Shown in pieces: positions 31,596-41,137 of a DNA stretch of 64,000 nucleotides. The stretch's first letter is position 1. Every line of letters starts with the position of its first letter. The notes below the pieces were generated by a model that was not told where the DNA came from, ran no database searches, and saw only the letters and a list, made by a program, of their open reading frames with translations. Origin of the DNA: Christensenellaceae bacterium (GTDB lineage: Bacteria; Bacillota; Clostridia; Christensenellales; CAG-138); NCBI GenBank assembly GCA_031261085.1, contig JAISKB010000007.1, positions 32,468 through 96,467 of the forward strand, given 5' to 3'. Both the position numbers and the translations under genes were made by a program.

Positions 31596-32501
31596 ATGAG
31601 TTGGTATTATATCGAGGGCATCCTCATCAATTGCGGATATGTTTTGATGGTCGTGCTGGGGCTGTCGCTGCTCACCGGCTTTACCGGCCTGTTTTCGTTT
31701 GGGCACGCGGGCTTTATGGTGATTGGCGCCTATGCCGCGGCGCTTTGCACCACGCGGCTGCATATACCCTTCCCGCTGGCGCTGCTCATTGGCGGCGCGG
31801 CGGCTATGCTGGTGGGCGCGGTGCTGGGCAGCTTTACGCTCAAGCTCAAGGGCGATTATTTTTGCATCGCCACGCTGGGGTTTGGCGAGGCCGTGCGCCT
31901 CATATTCGATAACGTGCAGTCGCTGGGCGGCGCGCGGGGCCTAAGCGGCATACCCATGCGCACCAAGCTGAGCACGGTATTGATTGTGAGCGTGCTGGCG
32001 GTGGCGGCGCTGCTGTGCCTGATACGCTCCCGCCACGGCCGCAATTTGGTCGCCATCCGCGAGGATGAGCTGGCCGCGCAGGTTTCGGGCATAGACGTGT
32101 TTAAGTATAAGATGCTGGCGCTGTGCATAAGCGCGCTGTACGCCGGCATAGGCGGCGGGCTGTTGGCGCACTATATGGGCTACATTCAGCCGGCCATGTT
32201 CAAAATGGTAAAATCCACCGAATATACCATCATCGTGATATTCGGCGGCCTGGGCTCGGTGACCGGCAGCGTGGTGGGTACCCTGCTGCTTACATTTTTG
32301 CCCGAGGTGCTGCGCCAATTCGAAAACTGGCGCCTGGTGATTTACGGCTTGGCCGTCATCGTGATTATGATATCCCGTCCGCGCGGCATCATGGGGGGCA
32401 AAGAGCTCAGCATAACGGGCATAGTCCGCTTTATCAACGACCCGCTGCACCGCAAGCGAGGCGCGGCGGGCCCGGCGAAAGGAGGGGATGGCAATGCGTG
32501 A
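31596..32501 (+). CDS. livM: Branched-chain amino acid ABC transporter permease LivM
   Basis: 301 residues, multi-helix. LivM features: GLSLLTGFTGLFSFGHAGFM, LKLKGDYFCIATLGFGEA and the coupling region RSRHGRNLVAIREDELAAQ. It pairs with LivH in the membrane. The start ATG follows GGGGGGCGGGCAT. Its last codons overlap the livG start. Confidence 0.95.
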   Translation: MSWYYIEGILINCGYVLMVVLGLSLLTGFTGLFSFGHAGFMVIGAYAAALCTTRLHIPFPLALLIGGAAAMLVGAVLGSFTLKLKGDYFCIATLGFGEAVRLIFDNVQSLGGARGLSGIPMRTKLSTVLIVSVLAVAALLCLIRSRHGRNLVAIREDELAAQVSGIDVFKYKMLALCISALYAGIGGGLLAHYMGYIQPAMFKMVKSTEYTIIVIFGGLGSVTGSVVGTLLLTFLPEVLRQFENWRLVIYGLAVIVIMISRPRGIMGGKELSITGIVRFINDPLHRKRGAAGPAKGGDGNA

Positions 32502-33309
32502 AACCGTGCTTTCGCTGCAGCATGTTACCAAGCGCTTCGGCGGCCTTACGGCGGTGGATGATGTTAGCTTTGCCGTGGAAGAAGGCGAGATCTACGGCTT
32601 GATTGGGCCGAACGGGGCCGGTAAAACCACCATATTCAACCTCATCACCGGCATATATGGGCTGAGCGGGGGAGAGGTGCGCTTTTACGGCGAACCGCTC
32701 GTGGGCTGCAAGCCGTTCCAAATCGCGCAAAGGGGCATTACCCGCACGTTCCAAAACATACGCCTGTTTAAAAAGCTGACCACCTACGAAAACGTGCTCA
32801 CCGCCTGCCATGCGGATGCCGACTACAACGTGTTTCAAACGCTGTTCCGTTTTAAAGTGCCGGGCGCGCTGGGCAGGTTTCACGCGCAGGAAAAGCGCCT
32901 GCACGATAAAACGCACTCGCTGCTCACCCTGATGGGGTTGTGGGATTACCGCGACATGGTGGCGAGCAACCTGCCCTACGGCCTGCAGCGCAAGCTGGAG
33001 ATAGCCCGCGCGCTGGCGCTCAACCCCAAGCTGCTGCTGCTCGATGAACCGGCCGCCGGCATGAACCCCGAAGAGACGCTGCAGCTGATGCGGCTCATCG
33101 AGGAGATACGCGATGCGTTCCACTTAACGGTGCTGATTATAGAGCACCATATGGATTTGATTATGGGCGTGTGTGAGCGCATATTCGTGCTCAACTTTGG
33201 CAAGCCCCTGGCCGAGGGCACGCCGGAGCAGGTGCAAAACAACGCGCTCGTAGTGGAGGCCTATTTAGGCAAGGAGGGAAGCGGCGATGACCATGCTCAA
33301 AATCAGTGA
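32494..33309 (+). CDS. livG: Branched-chain amino acid ABC transporter ATPase LivG
   Basis: 271 residues. Walker A GPNGAGKTT near residue 38, a LivG-type signature region NLPYGLQRKLEIARALAL (instead of LSGGQ, normal for this subfamily), and Walker B LLLLDEPAAGMNP. The start used is ATG 32494, because AAAGGAGGGG lies upstream at normal distance and an ATG at 32488 would sit on it. Overlaps livM and livF. Confidence 0.95.
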   Translation: MRETVLSLQHVTKRFGGLTAVDDVSFAVEEGEIYGLIGPNGAGKTTIFNLITGIYGLSGGEVRFYGEPLVGCKPFQIAQRGITRTFQNIRLFKKLTTYENVLTACHADADYNVFQTLFRFKVPGALGRFHAQEKRLHDKTHSLLTLMGLWDYRDMVASNLPYGLQRKLEIARALALNPKLLLLDEPAAGMNPEETLQLMRLIEEIRDAFHLTVLIIEHHMDLIMGVCERIFVLNFGKPLAEGTPEQVQNNALVVEAYLGKEGSGDDHAQNQ

Positions 33310-33997
33310 TCTCCATGTGTTCTACGGCGGCATTCATGCGCTGCAGGGCATCTCCATCGAGGTGGAGGAGGGGCAAATCGTCTCCATCATAGGCTCGAAT
33401 GGCGCGGGCAAATCCTCCTTGATGAACGCCATATCCTCCACCGTCAAGTATAGGGGCGGCATCGCTTACCGCGACGCGCCGCTCACCACCAAGCCGCACA
33501 AGGTGGTGCAGGCAGGCATCAGCCATGTGCCGGAGGACAGGCTGGTATTCGCCAACCTCACCACCTACGACAACCTGCGCATGGGCGCGTATTTGCGCAA
33601 GGATGCAAAGGGCGTGGCCAACGACCTGGAGCGGGTGTATACGCTGTTCCCCAGGCTTAAGGAGCGCGCGGGGCAAATCGCGGGCACGCTGTCGGGCGGC
33701 GAGCAGCAGATGCTGGCCATGGGCCGCGGGCTCATGAGCGACCCCGAGCTTATCCTGCTCGATGAACCCAGCTTGGGCTTGGCCCCGCTGTTGATCAACA
33801 CGATATTCGACATCATACTCGAGATTAAGGCGATGGGCAAAACCATATTGCTGGTGGAGCAAAACGCGTTTAAGGCGCTGAGCATTGCGGATAGGGCCTA
33901 TGTGCTCAATCAGGGATGCATTGCGGCCGAGGGCGACGCGGCGCAAATCATGGCCGACCCGATGATACGCGAAGCCTATTTGGGGAAGGCGCAGTAG
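33287..33997 (+). CDS. livF: Branched-chain amino acid ABC transporter ATPase LivF
   Basis: 236 residues. Walker A GSNGAGKSS near residue 37, signature LSGGEQQMLAMGRGLM near 140, Walker B LILLDEPSLGLAP near 160. The start overlaps the livG end by 23 bases; GGAGGG is eight bases upstream. Last gene of the transporter operon. Confidence 0.95.
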   Translation: MTMLKISDLHVFYGGIHALQGISIEVEEGQIVSIIGSNGAGKSSLMNAISSTVKYRGGIAYRDAPLTTKPHKVVQAGISHVPEDRLVFANLTTYDNLRMGAYLRKDAKGVANDLERVYTLFPRLKERAGQIAGTLSGGEQQMLAMGRGLMSDPELILLDEPSLGLAPLLINTIFDIILEIKAMGKTILLVEQNAFKALSIADRAYVLNQGCIAAEGDAAQIMADPMIREAYLGKAQ

Positions 33998-34022
33998 CGC
34001 TTGCCCCGCCGCTTCCCCGCAC

Positions 34023-34053
34023 AAAAAAAGCGTACCCGCGCGTGCGCTTTTTT
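34023..34053 (+). terminator. liv operon terminator
   Basis: AAAAAAGCG pairs with CGCTTTTTT around a GC-rich loop, ending in T6. Confidence 0.75.
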
Positions 34054-34090
34054 GCTGCCGGGCGCCGCGCCGGGACAGCCGCAATATTAT

Positions 34091-34163
34091 GCATAAAAAC
34101 ATTGATTTATACATAAAAAGTTTATGAATATCCATTGACAAGAGTATTGTTTATGCGTATAAT
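34091..34163 (+). promoter_or_regulatory. arg operon promoter with ARG-box-like operators
   Basis: TTGACA (34135-34140), 17 bases, TATAAT (34158-34163): full consensus. TGAAT-ATCC-ATTGA (34125-34138) matches the ARG-box pattern TGAAT-N4-ATTCA with one difference and overlaps the -35. Further AT-rich half-sites (TGCATAAAAACATTGA near 34091, TTATACATAAAAAG) lie just upstream. ArgR repression in the presence of arginine is the natural reading; argR is not in this window. Confidence 0.75.
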
Positions 34164-34194
34164 TATAAAAAAATAACCCATAGGAGGCATAATT

Positions 34195-35421
34195 ATGAGC
34201 AAGCCCATCAAGAAAGTCGTACTCGCATATTCCGGCGGTTTGGATACTTCCGTTATCATACCCTGGTTGAAAGAAAACTATGACAACTGTGAGGTCGTCG
34301 CGGTATCGGGTGATGTGGGGCAGGGCACCGAGCTGGATGGCCTGGAAGAAAAGGCGCTTAAAACCGGCGCGTCCAAGCTGTATGTGCTCGATTTAAAAAA
34401 AGAATTTGTCGAGGATTACATATTCCCCACCCTCAAGGCCGGCGCCAAGTATGAAGGGGAATATTTATTGGGCACGTCTATCGCGCGGCCCGTCATCGCC
34501 AAGCGCATCGCCGAAATCGCCATCAAAGAGGGCGCGGATGCAATCGCCCACGGCTGCACCGGCAAGGGCAACGATCAGGTGCGCTTCGAGCTTACCATCA
34601 AGGCCTTGGCGCCCCAAATGCAGGTCATCGCGCCTTGGCGCACCTGGGAGCTGAAGAGCCGTGAGGATGAAATCGACTATGCGGAAGCGCATGATATACC
34701 GCTGAAAATCAACCGCGAAACCAACTATTCCAAGGATAAAAACCTATGGCATCTTTCGCACGAGGGCCTGGAGCTGGAAAACCCGGCCAACGAGCCCAAC
34801 TGGTCCAACAGCTTCCTCGAAATGGGCGTGCTGCCCGCCGATGCGCCCAATGCGCCCACCTATGTGAAGATAGGCTTTGAAAAGGGCGTGCCGGTAAGCC
34901 TCGATGGCGTTACGCTCGATGGCGTGAGCCTGGTAGCCAAGCTCAACGAAATAGGCGGGGCAAACGGCTGTGGCATAGCGGATATCGTGGAAAACCGGCT
35001 GGTGGGCATAAAGTGCCGCGGCGTATACGAAACCCCGGGCGGCAGCATCCTCTATAAAGCGCATGCTGTGCTCGAATCGCTCTGCCTCGATAGGGATACC
35101 ATGCATTATAAAGAAACGGTGGCTTCCAAAATAGCGGAGCTGGTATACGACGGCAAGTGGTTCACCACGCTGCATCAGGCGCTGTCCGCGTTTGTGGATG
35201 TAACGCAGGAAACCGTGACCGGCGAGGTCACGCTGCAGCTTTACAAGGGCAACATCATCCCCGCGGGCGCAACGTCGCCCTATTCGCTCTACAGCGAAGA
35301 GATTGCCACCTTTGGCGAGGATCATGTATACGACCAAAAGGACAGCGCGGGCTTCATCACCCTGTTTGGCCTGCAAATTAAAACCAAGGCGCTGATGGAA
35401 GCCAAGAATAAGCTCAAATAA
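34195..35421 (+). CDS. argG: Argininosuccinate synthase
   Basis: 408 residues. The enzyme joins citrulline and aspartate using ATP. The PP-loop [15 protein letters not shown] is at the N-terminus, with [15 protein letters not shown] near residue 115 and [19 protein letters not shown] near 175. Full length for the family. The start follows TAGGAGGCATAATT. It is the first gene of the arginine operon, an uncommon but known position. Confidence 0.97.
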   Translation: MSKPIKKVVLAYSGGLDTSVIIPWLKENYDNCEVVAVSGDVGQGTELDGLEEKALKTGASKLYVLDLKKEFVEDYIFPTLKAGAKYEGEYLLGTSIARPVIAKRIAEIAIKEGADAIAHGCTGKGNDQVRFELTIKALAPQMQVIAPWRTWELKSREDEIDYAEAHDIPLKINRETNYSKDKNLWHLSHEGLELENPANEPNWSNSFLEMGVLPADAPNAPTYVKIGFEKGVPVSLDGVTLDGVSLVAKLNEIGGANGCGIADIVENRLVGIKCRGVYETPGGSILYKAHAVLESLCLDRDTMHYKETVASKIAELVYDGKWFTTLHQALSAFVDVTQETVTGEVTLQLYKGNIIPAGATSPYSLYSEEIATFGEDHVYDQKDSAGFITLFGLQIKTKALMEAKNKLK

Positions 35422-35512
35422 TATGGTATGATGTGCACGATCGGCCCTTGGCCTTAATGGGGCGGGGGCCGGTTGCATAAACGGGCATCGTATGGATAGG
35501 AGTACACGCCAC

Positions 35513-36892
35513 ATGGAAAAACTCTGGACCGGCCGGTTTCACAAGCAATTGGACGCGGCAGCCGATGACTTCAACGCCTCCATCCGCGTGGATAAGCGCA
35601 TGGTGCGGCACGATATCGAAGGCTCTTTGGCGCACGCGGCCATGCTGGCGGCCAAGGGCATCATACCCGCGGCGGATGCGGAGGCCATATTGGCGGGCTT
35701 GGGCGGCATACTCGATGATTTGGCGAGCGGCGCGCTGCCCATCGATTTGGCGGCCGAGGATGTGCATACCTTTGTAGAAACCGAGCTGACCCGGCGCATC
35801 GGTGACGCGGGCAAAAAGCTGCATACCGCCCGCAGCCGCAACGATCAAGTGGCGCTGGATATACGCCTCACGCTGCGCGAGGATGCGGCCGGGCTGCAAA
35901 ACCACATCAAAACCTTAATACAGGCATTGGCGCAACAGGCCGAGGAGCATGCCAACACCATTACCGTGGGGTATACGCACCTGCAGCGCGCGCAGCCCAT
36001 CACATTCGGGCATCACCTGTTGGCCTATACGATGATGCTGCTGCGGGATGGCGAGCGCCTGCAGGATGCGGCGGCCCGCATGAACATATCCCCCCTGGGG
36101 AGCTGCGCGCTGGCCGGCACCACCTACGATACCGACAGGCTGGGGGTGGCCGGGGCGCTGCATATGCAGGGCGTTTGCCTCAATAGCCTGGATGGCGTGA
36201 GCGACCGGGATTTTTGCGTGGAGCTGGCCTCGACCTTGGCCATCATCATGATGCACCTTTCCCGCCTGTGCGAGGAAATTATACTGTGGTGCTCGTGGGA
36301 GTTTGGCTTTGTGGAGCTGGATGACGCATATTCCACGGGCTCTAGCATTATGCCGCAAAAGAAAAACCCGGATATCGCCGAGCTGATACGCGGCAAAACC
36401 GGGCGGGTATACGGCGACCTCTTGGCGCTGTTGACCCTGCTTAAGGGGCTGCCGCTGGCCTATAATAAAGATATGCAAGAGGATAAAGAGGCTATATTCG
36501 ACGCGGTGGATACCGTGAAGGCCTGCCTTGGCATGGCGGCACCCATGGTGGCCACCATGCGGGTGAGGCCCGAAAACATGCGCAAGGCGGCGGCGGGCGG
36601 CTTTATCAACGCCACCGATTGCGCCGATTATTTGGCAAAAAAGGGCCTGCCCTTCCGCAGCGCATATAAGGCCACGGGGGAAATCGTCGCCTACTGCATA
36701 GCGCAGGGCAAAACGCTGGAGACCATGACCTTGGCGGAATATCAGCAATTCAGCGCCCTGTTTGAGCAGGATGTGTATGCCGCAATCGAGCTTTCCAACT
36801 GTGTGCTTCGGCGCAACAGCCTGGGCGGCGCCGCGCCGGAGCAGGTGTATATGCAGCTGGCCTATGTAAAGGAGCGGATTGCGGCATGGTAA
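35513..36892 (+). CDS. argH: Argininosuccinate lyase
   Basis: 459 residues from the ATG at 35513 (MEKLWTGRFHKQLD); an in-frame ATG at 35492 lies in front of the ribosome site AGGAG. It splits argininosuccinate into arginine and fumarate. Family signature GSSIMPQKKNPD near residue 280, with HTARSRNDQVALD near 103 and TVGYTHLQRAQP near 150. The 90-base gap after argG can fold into a CGGCCC/GGGCCG hairpin without T run. Overlaps argC by seven bases. Confidence 0.96.
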   Translation: MEKLWTGRFHKQLDAAADDFNASIRVDKRMVRHDIEGSLAHAAMLAAKGIIPAADAEAILAGLGGILDDLASGALPIDLAAEDVHTFVETELTRRIGDAGKKLHTARSRNDQVALDIRLTLREDAAGLQNHIKTLIQALAQQAEEHANTITVGYTHLQRAQPITFGHHLLAYTMMLLRDGERLQDAAARMNISPLGSCALAGTTYDTDRLGVAGALHMQGVCLNSLDGVSDRDFCVELASTLAIIMMHLSRLCEEIILWCSWEFGFVELDDAYSTGSSIMPQKKNPDIAELIRGKTGRVYGDLLALLTLLKGLPLAYNKDMQEDKEAIFDAVDTVKACLGMAAPMVATMRVRPENMRKAAAGGFINATDCADYLAKKGLPFRSAYKATGEIVAYCIAQGKTLETMTLAEYQQFSALFEQDVYAAIELSNCVLRRNSLGGAAPEQVYMQLAYVKERIAAW

Positions 36893-37830
36893 AGGTGTTT
36901 ATTGACGGCAATCAGGGCACGACCGGCCTGCGGATACACGAACGGCTCGCGGCGCATCCCGCCGTGGAGCTGCTGACCATCGAGGAGGCATATCGCAAGG
37001 ATGACGATGCGCGCGCCAGCTTGCTCAAGCGGGCGGATATCGCATTTTTGTGCCTGCCGGATGCGGCGGCCAAAGAGGCGGTGGCGCTGGCGGCGGGCAG
37101 CCATGTGCGCCTGCTGGATACCTCCACCGCGCACCGGGTAGCCGCGGGCTGGAGCTATGGCTTCCCCGAGCTTTCGGCCGCGCATAGGGCGGCGATACAA
37201 AGCGGCGGGCGCACGGCGGTGCCGGGCTGCCACGCCAGCGGGTTCCTCGCGCTGACATATCCGCTGGTGGCCTGCGGCATACTGCCCAAGGATGCGCTGC
37301 TTTGCGCCACCTCCGTCACGGGCTATACCGGCGGCGGCAAAAAGATGATTGCCGAATATGAGGCGATAAACCGCGCGGCCGAATATGCCGCGCCCCGGCA
37401 ATATGCGCTGGGTCAGGCGCACAAGCACCTGCCCGAAATGCAGGCACTCAGCGGTTTAAGCAACCCGCCCGCGTTTTTGCCCATGGTGGGGAGCTTCCCC
37501 TGCGGCATGGCGGTAACCATACCCCTGCACGCGGCGCAGCTAAAAAAGCGCTTTACGCCAAAGGAACTGCAGACGGCCTATGCTGCGCATTATGCGGGCA
37601 GCCCCGTCATACAGGCGCTCCCCATGGGGGCGGAGCAAAGCGAAGACGGCTTTATCGCGGCCAACGCGCTATCCGGCAAGGATAGCCTGCAAATTTTGGT
37701 TACTGGCAACCAGGAGCGCATGCTGGTGCACGCGCGGTTCGACAACCTGGGCAAGGGCGCTTCGGGCGCGGCCATACAATGCATGAATATTATGCTGGGG
37801 CTCAATGAAACCACCGGCTTAACACTGTAG
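36886..37830 (+). CDS. argC: N-acetyl-gamma-glutamyl-phosphate reductase, short type
   Basis: 314 residues, the shorter class of ArgC. The N-terminal NAD(P) region has VFIDGNQGTTGLRIHERL; the catalytic Cys is in VPGCHASGF near residue 115; SVTGYTGGGKKMIAEYE follows and HKHLPEM near 180. It reduces N-acetylglutamyl phosphate to the semialdehyde. Starts inside the last codons of argH. Confidence 0.93.
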   Translation: MVKVFIDGNQGTTGLRIHERLAAHPAVELLTIEEAYRKDDDARASLLKRADIAFLCLPDAAAKEAVALAAGSHVRLLDTSTAHRVAAGWSYGFPELSAAHRAAIQSGGRTAVPGCHASGFLALTYPLVACGILPKDALLCATSVTGYTGGGKKMIAEYEAINRAAEYAAPRQYALGQAHKHLPEMQALSGLSNPPAFLPMVGSFPCGMAVTIPLHAAQLKKRFTPKELQTAYAAHYAGSPVIQALPMGAEQSEDGFIAANALSGKDSLQILVTGNQERMLVHARFDNLGKGASGAAIQCMNIMLGLNETTGLTL

Positions 37831-37843
37831 GAGGGTTTGTTTT

Positions 37844-39055
37844 ATGGATAGGATACAGGGCGGCGTGTGCGCGGCGCAGGGCTTTACGGCCAGCGGTGTA
37901 CACTGCGGCATACGCAAAAACAAGGTTAAAAAAGACCTTGCGCTGATTTTAAGCGATAGGCCGGCCAGCGCCGCCTGCGTATATACCACCAATTTGGTGC
38001 AGGGCGCGCCCATAGCGGTGACGCAGGCGCATATACAAAACGGCGTCGCGCGGGCTGTGCTGTGCAACAGCGGCTATGCCAACACCTGCAACGCCGATGG
38101 CGTGGAGGTGGCCGAGGCCATGTGCGGCCTGCTTGCGGATGCGGCAGGCATAAGCGCGCAGGATGTAATCATCGCCTCCACCGGCGTGATAGGCCAGCCG
38201 TTGCCGCTAGGACCCATTGCGGCGGGCATGGGGCCTCTGTTTGCCGCGCTGGGCGACAACAGCGAGGATGCGGCCGTGGCTATTTTAACCACCGATACCC
38301 GCAAAAAGGAAGTGGCGGTTGCGTTTACAGCGGGCGGCAAGGCCTGCCATATGGGCGGCATAGCCAAGGGCAGCGGTATGATACACCCCAACATGGCGAC
38401 CATGCTGGTGTTTATCACCACCGACGCGGCCATAACCCCGGCCCTGCTCCACCGCGCGCTGCAAGAAAACGTGAAGGATACGTTTAACATGGTCAGCATC
38501 GATGGCGATACCTCCACCAACGATATGGTATCGGTGCTGGCGAACGGCGCGGCGGGCAATGCGCCCATCGCCGAGGTCGGGGCGGATTACCTCGCCTTTT
38601 GCGAGGCGCTGCACGCAATAACCGAATACCTGTGCCGGGAGATAGCCCGGGATGGCGAGGGCGCCACCAAGCTGATAGAATGCCGGGTGGAGGGCGCCAG
38701 GGATGCCGCTTCCGCCAAGCTGGCGGCCAAGAGCGTGATCTGCTCCAACCTGGTGAAGGCGGCCATGTTTGGCGCGGACGCCAACTGGGGGCGCGTGCTG
38801 TGCGCCATAGGCTACAGCGGGGCAGATGTGGATGTGCACAAGGTGGACGTGCGGTTTGTATCCAAAGCCGGCAGTGTGGAGGTGTGCAGGCAGGGCGCGG
38901 GTGTAGAATTTAGCGAGGAGCTCGCCAAGGCCGTGCTTTCACAGGGCGAAATCGAGGTGCGAATCGCGCTCCACAGCGGCGCCGCTTCGGCCACGGCCTG
39001 GGGCTGCGACTTGACCTATGACTATGTGAAGATAAATGGAGATTACCGCACATGA
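37844..39055 (+). CDS. argJ: Bifunctional ornithine acetyltransferase / N-acetylglutamate synthase
   Basis: 403 residues. ArgJ is made as a precursor that cleaves itself before the nucleophilic Thr; here the site KGSGMIHPNMATML puts it at Thr186. It recycles the acetyl group from acetylornithine to glutamate, and bifunctional forms also make N-acetylglutamate from acetyl-CoA. With no argA or argE in this operon a bifunctional form is likely but not provable from sequence alone. The start follows AGGAGGGTTTGTTTT. Confidence 0.95.
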   Translation: MDRIQGGVCAAQGFTASGVHCGIRKNKVKKDLALILSDRPASAACVYTTNLVQGAPIAVTQAHIQNGVARAVLCNSGYANTCNADGVEVAEAMCGLLADAAGISAQDVIIASTGVIGQPLPLGPIAAGMGPLFAALGDNSEDAAVAILTTDTRKKEVAVAFTAGGKACHMGGIAKGSGMIHPNMATMLVFITTDAAITPALLHRALQENVKDTFNMVSIDGDTSTNDMVSVLANGAAGNAPIAEVGADYLAFCEALHAITEYLCREIARDGEGATKLIECRVEGARDAASAKLAAKSVICSNLVKAAMFGADANWGRVLCAIGYSGADVDVHKVDVRFVSKAGSVEVCRQGAGVEFSEELAKAVLSQGEIEVRIALHSGAASATAWGCDLTYDYVKINGDYRT

Positions 39056-39915
39056 CGCAATCTATGCTCGAAAACGCGCAGCGGGCGGAGGTACTGGTAC
39101 ACGCGCTGCCCTACATACAAAAGTATTACAACAAAATCATCGTGGTAAAGTACGGCGGCAACGCCATGCTCAACGATGAGCTCAAGGCCGCGGTGATGAA
39201 CGACATCGTGCTGCTTTCGCTCATCGGCATCAAGGTGGTTCTGGTGCATGGCGGCGGGCCCGAAATATCCGATACGCTCACGGCCATGGGCAAAAAGAGC
39301 GAATTTTTGGATGGCTTGCGGGTGACCGATGCCGAAACCGCCGATGTGGTGCAAATGGTGCTGGCCGGCAAAATCAACAAGGAGCTGGTCAACCGCATAG
39401 GCGGCATAGGCGGCAAGGCGATAGGCCTGTGCGGGCTGGATGGCCACATGATAAAGGTGACGGCCCTCAATAAAGAAAAATATGGCTTCGTGGGGGATAT
39501 ACAGGATGTGGACCCGCAGCCGATACTCAATGTGCTGGCCATGGGGTATATACCGGTGGTGGCCACGCTGGGGTGCGATGGTGAGGGCAGCGTATACAAC
39601 ATCAATGCGGATACGGCGGCGGCGCGCATAGCGGGCACGCTCAAGGCCGAGAGCCTTATCAATATGACGGATATAGCCGGGCTCCTTATGGATAAGGACG
39701 ACCCGACATCGCTGATACCCCGCGTAAACGTGAGCGAGGCGCCGCAGCTCATACACCAGGGCGTGATTTCGGGCGGTATGATACCCAAGGTGGATTGCTG
39801 TATAGAGGCCATCCGGCGCGGGGTGAAGAAGGTGTTTATTATCGATGGCCGCCTGCCCCATGCGATTTTGATGGAAACGCTGACCGATGAGGGCATAGGC
39901 ACCATGTTCATTTAA
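39052..39915 (+). CDS. argB: N-acetylglutamate kinase
   Basis: 287 residues. Amino acid kinase fold: IIVVKYGGNAMLND (phosphate-binding Lys), VVLVHGGGPEIS, and a C-terminal INADTAAARIAGTLKAESLI and GGMIPKVDCCIEAI. The N-terminal helix of about 25 residues (MTQSMLENAQRAEVLVHALP) is typical of arginine-inhibited hexameric enzymes, so feedback control by arginine is likely. ATGA overlap with argJ. Confidence 0.96.
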   Translation: MTQSMLENAQRAEVLVHALPYIQKYYNKIIVVKYGGNAMLNDELKAAVMNDIVLLSLIGIKVVLVHGGGPEISDTLTAMGKKSEFLDGLRVTDAETADVVQMVLAGKINKELVNRIGGIGGKAIGLCGLDGHMIKVTALNKEKYGFVGDIQDVDPQPILNVLAMGYIPVVATLGCDGEGSVYNINADTAAARIAGTLKAESLINMTDIAGLLMDKDDPTSLIPRVNVSEAPQLIHQGVISGGMIPKVDCCIEAIRRGVKKVFIIDGRLPHAILMETLTDEGIGTMFI

Positions 39916-39973
39916 TTAGAAAGAAGAGAGGCAGTCATTGTTCATCTAATTAGAAAGAAGAGAGGCAGTCATT
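39906..39973 (+). repeat. 34-bp tandem duplication between argB and argD
   Basis: Two back-to-back 34-base copies (39906-39939 and 39940-39973) differing at one base. Each contains TAATTAGAAAGAAGAGAGGC and ends AGTCATT. The first copy includes the last codons and stop of argB; the second runs directly into the argD ATG. The ribosome site (GAAGAGAGG) is therefore duplicated. Confidence 0.95.
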
Positions 39974-41137
39974 ATGGATGTTAAACAACTTACGCAAGCC
40001 TACATCGCCCCTACCTATAGCCGCACGCCGCTCGAGCTGGTGCGCGGCAAGGGCTCGCTGGTATACGATGCGCAGGGCAACGAATATATCGACCTGGGCA
40101 GCGGCATTGCCGTAAACGCGCTGGGCGTGGCCGATGAAGCATGGCAGCAGGCCGTTATTGAGCAGGTGCTAAAGCTGCAGCATGCCTCCAACTATTATTA
40201 CACCGCGCCGCAGGCGGAGCTTGCGCAGCTCCTGTGCCAAAAGGGCGGCATGCAGCAGGTATTCTTCGGCAATTCCGGCGCGGAGGCCAACGAATGCGCC
40301 ATCAAGTGCGCGCGCAAGTATTCGCACGATAAATATGGCGAGGGGCGTTCCACCATCGTTACGCTGCTCAACAGCTTCCATGGCCGCACGCTTACCACCC
40401 TCACGGCCACGGGGCAGGAGTCGCTGCACGCGCACTTCGGCCCGTTTACGCCGGGGTTTGTATATGTGCCGGCCGATGATTTGGCGGCGATGGAACAGGT
40501 CCTAAAGGCGGGGGGCGTGGCCGCCGTCATGATGGAAATGATACAGGGCGAGGGCGGCGTGCATGTGCTGGATACAGCCTATGTGCAGGCGGTATACGCG
40601 CTGTGCCAAAAGCTGGATGTACTGCTCATCGTAGATGAGGTGCAGGCGGGCAACGGCCGTACCGGCAAGTATTTTTCGTATATGCACTTTGGCATACAGC
40701 CGGATATCGTGAGCACGGCCAAGGCGATAGCCGGCGGCCTGCCCATGGGGGCCACGCTGTTTGGCGAAAAGACCAAGGATGTGCTTACGGCGGGCACGCA
40801 TGGCTCCACCTATGGCGGCAACCCGGTGTGCGCCGCGGGCGGCGTGAGCGTGGTGCGCCGCATAGACGATGCGCTGATGGAGTCGGTGGCCGAAAAGGGC
40901 GCGTATATTAAGCAAGCGCTTATGGGCAGCCCCGGCGTGCAAGCGGTAACGGGCATGGGCCTGATGCTGGGAATCAAGGTAGATAAGGATGCAAAGGACG
41001 TGGTGGCGCAATGCCGCGACAAGGGCGTGCTGGTGTTAACCGCCAAGGATAAGATCCGCTTGCTGCCCTCGCTCAACATCCCTATGGAATTATTACAAAA
41101 AGCTGTTGAAGTATTAAAGGAGGTTCTCGCACAATGA
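39974..41137 (+). CDS. argD: Acetylornithine aminotransferase
   Basis: 387 residues, class III PLP aminotransferase. Features: FFGNSGAEANECAIK near residue 97, LLIVDEVQAGNGRTGK near 220, and the PLP Lys in STAKAIAGGLPMGA near 249. It converts N-acetylglutamate semialdehyde to acetylornithine. A ribosome site lies in the duplicated spacer. ATGA overlap with argF. Confidence 0.96.
   Translation: MDVKQLTQAYIAPTYSRTPLELVRGKGSLVYDAQGNEYIDLGSGIAVNALGVADEAWQQAVIEQVLKLQHASNYYYTAPQAELAQLLCQKGGMQQVFFGNSGAEANECAIKCARKYSHDKYGEGRSTIVTLLNSFHGRTLTTLTATGQESLHAHFGPFTPGFVYVPADDLAAMEQVLKAGGVAAVMMEMIQGEGGVHVLDTAYVQAVYALCQKLDVLLIVDEVQAGNGRTGKYFSYMHFGIQPDIVSTAKAIAGGLPMGATLFGEKTKDVLTAGTHGSTYGGNPVCAAGGVSVVRRIDDALMESVAEKGAYIKQALMGSPGVQAVTGMGLMLGIKVDKDAKDVVAQCRDKGVLVLTAKDKIRLLPSLNIPMELLQKAVEVLKEVLAQ

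Noticed and set aside
35422..35512. Hairpin between argG and argH as a terminator or attenuator
   Set aside because: CGGCCC/GGGCCG can pair but no T run or alternative structure was found; left as a note only.
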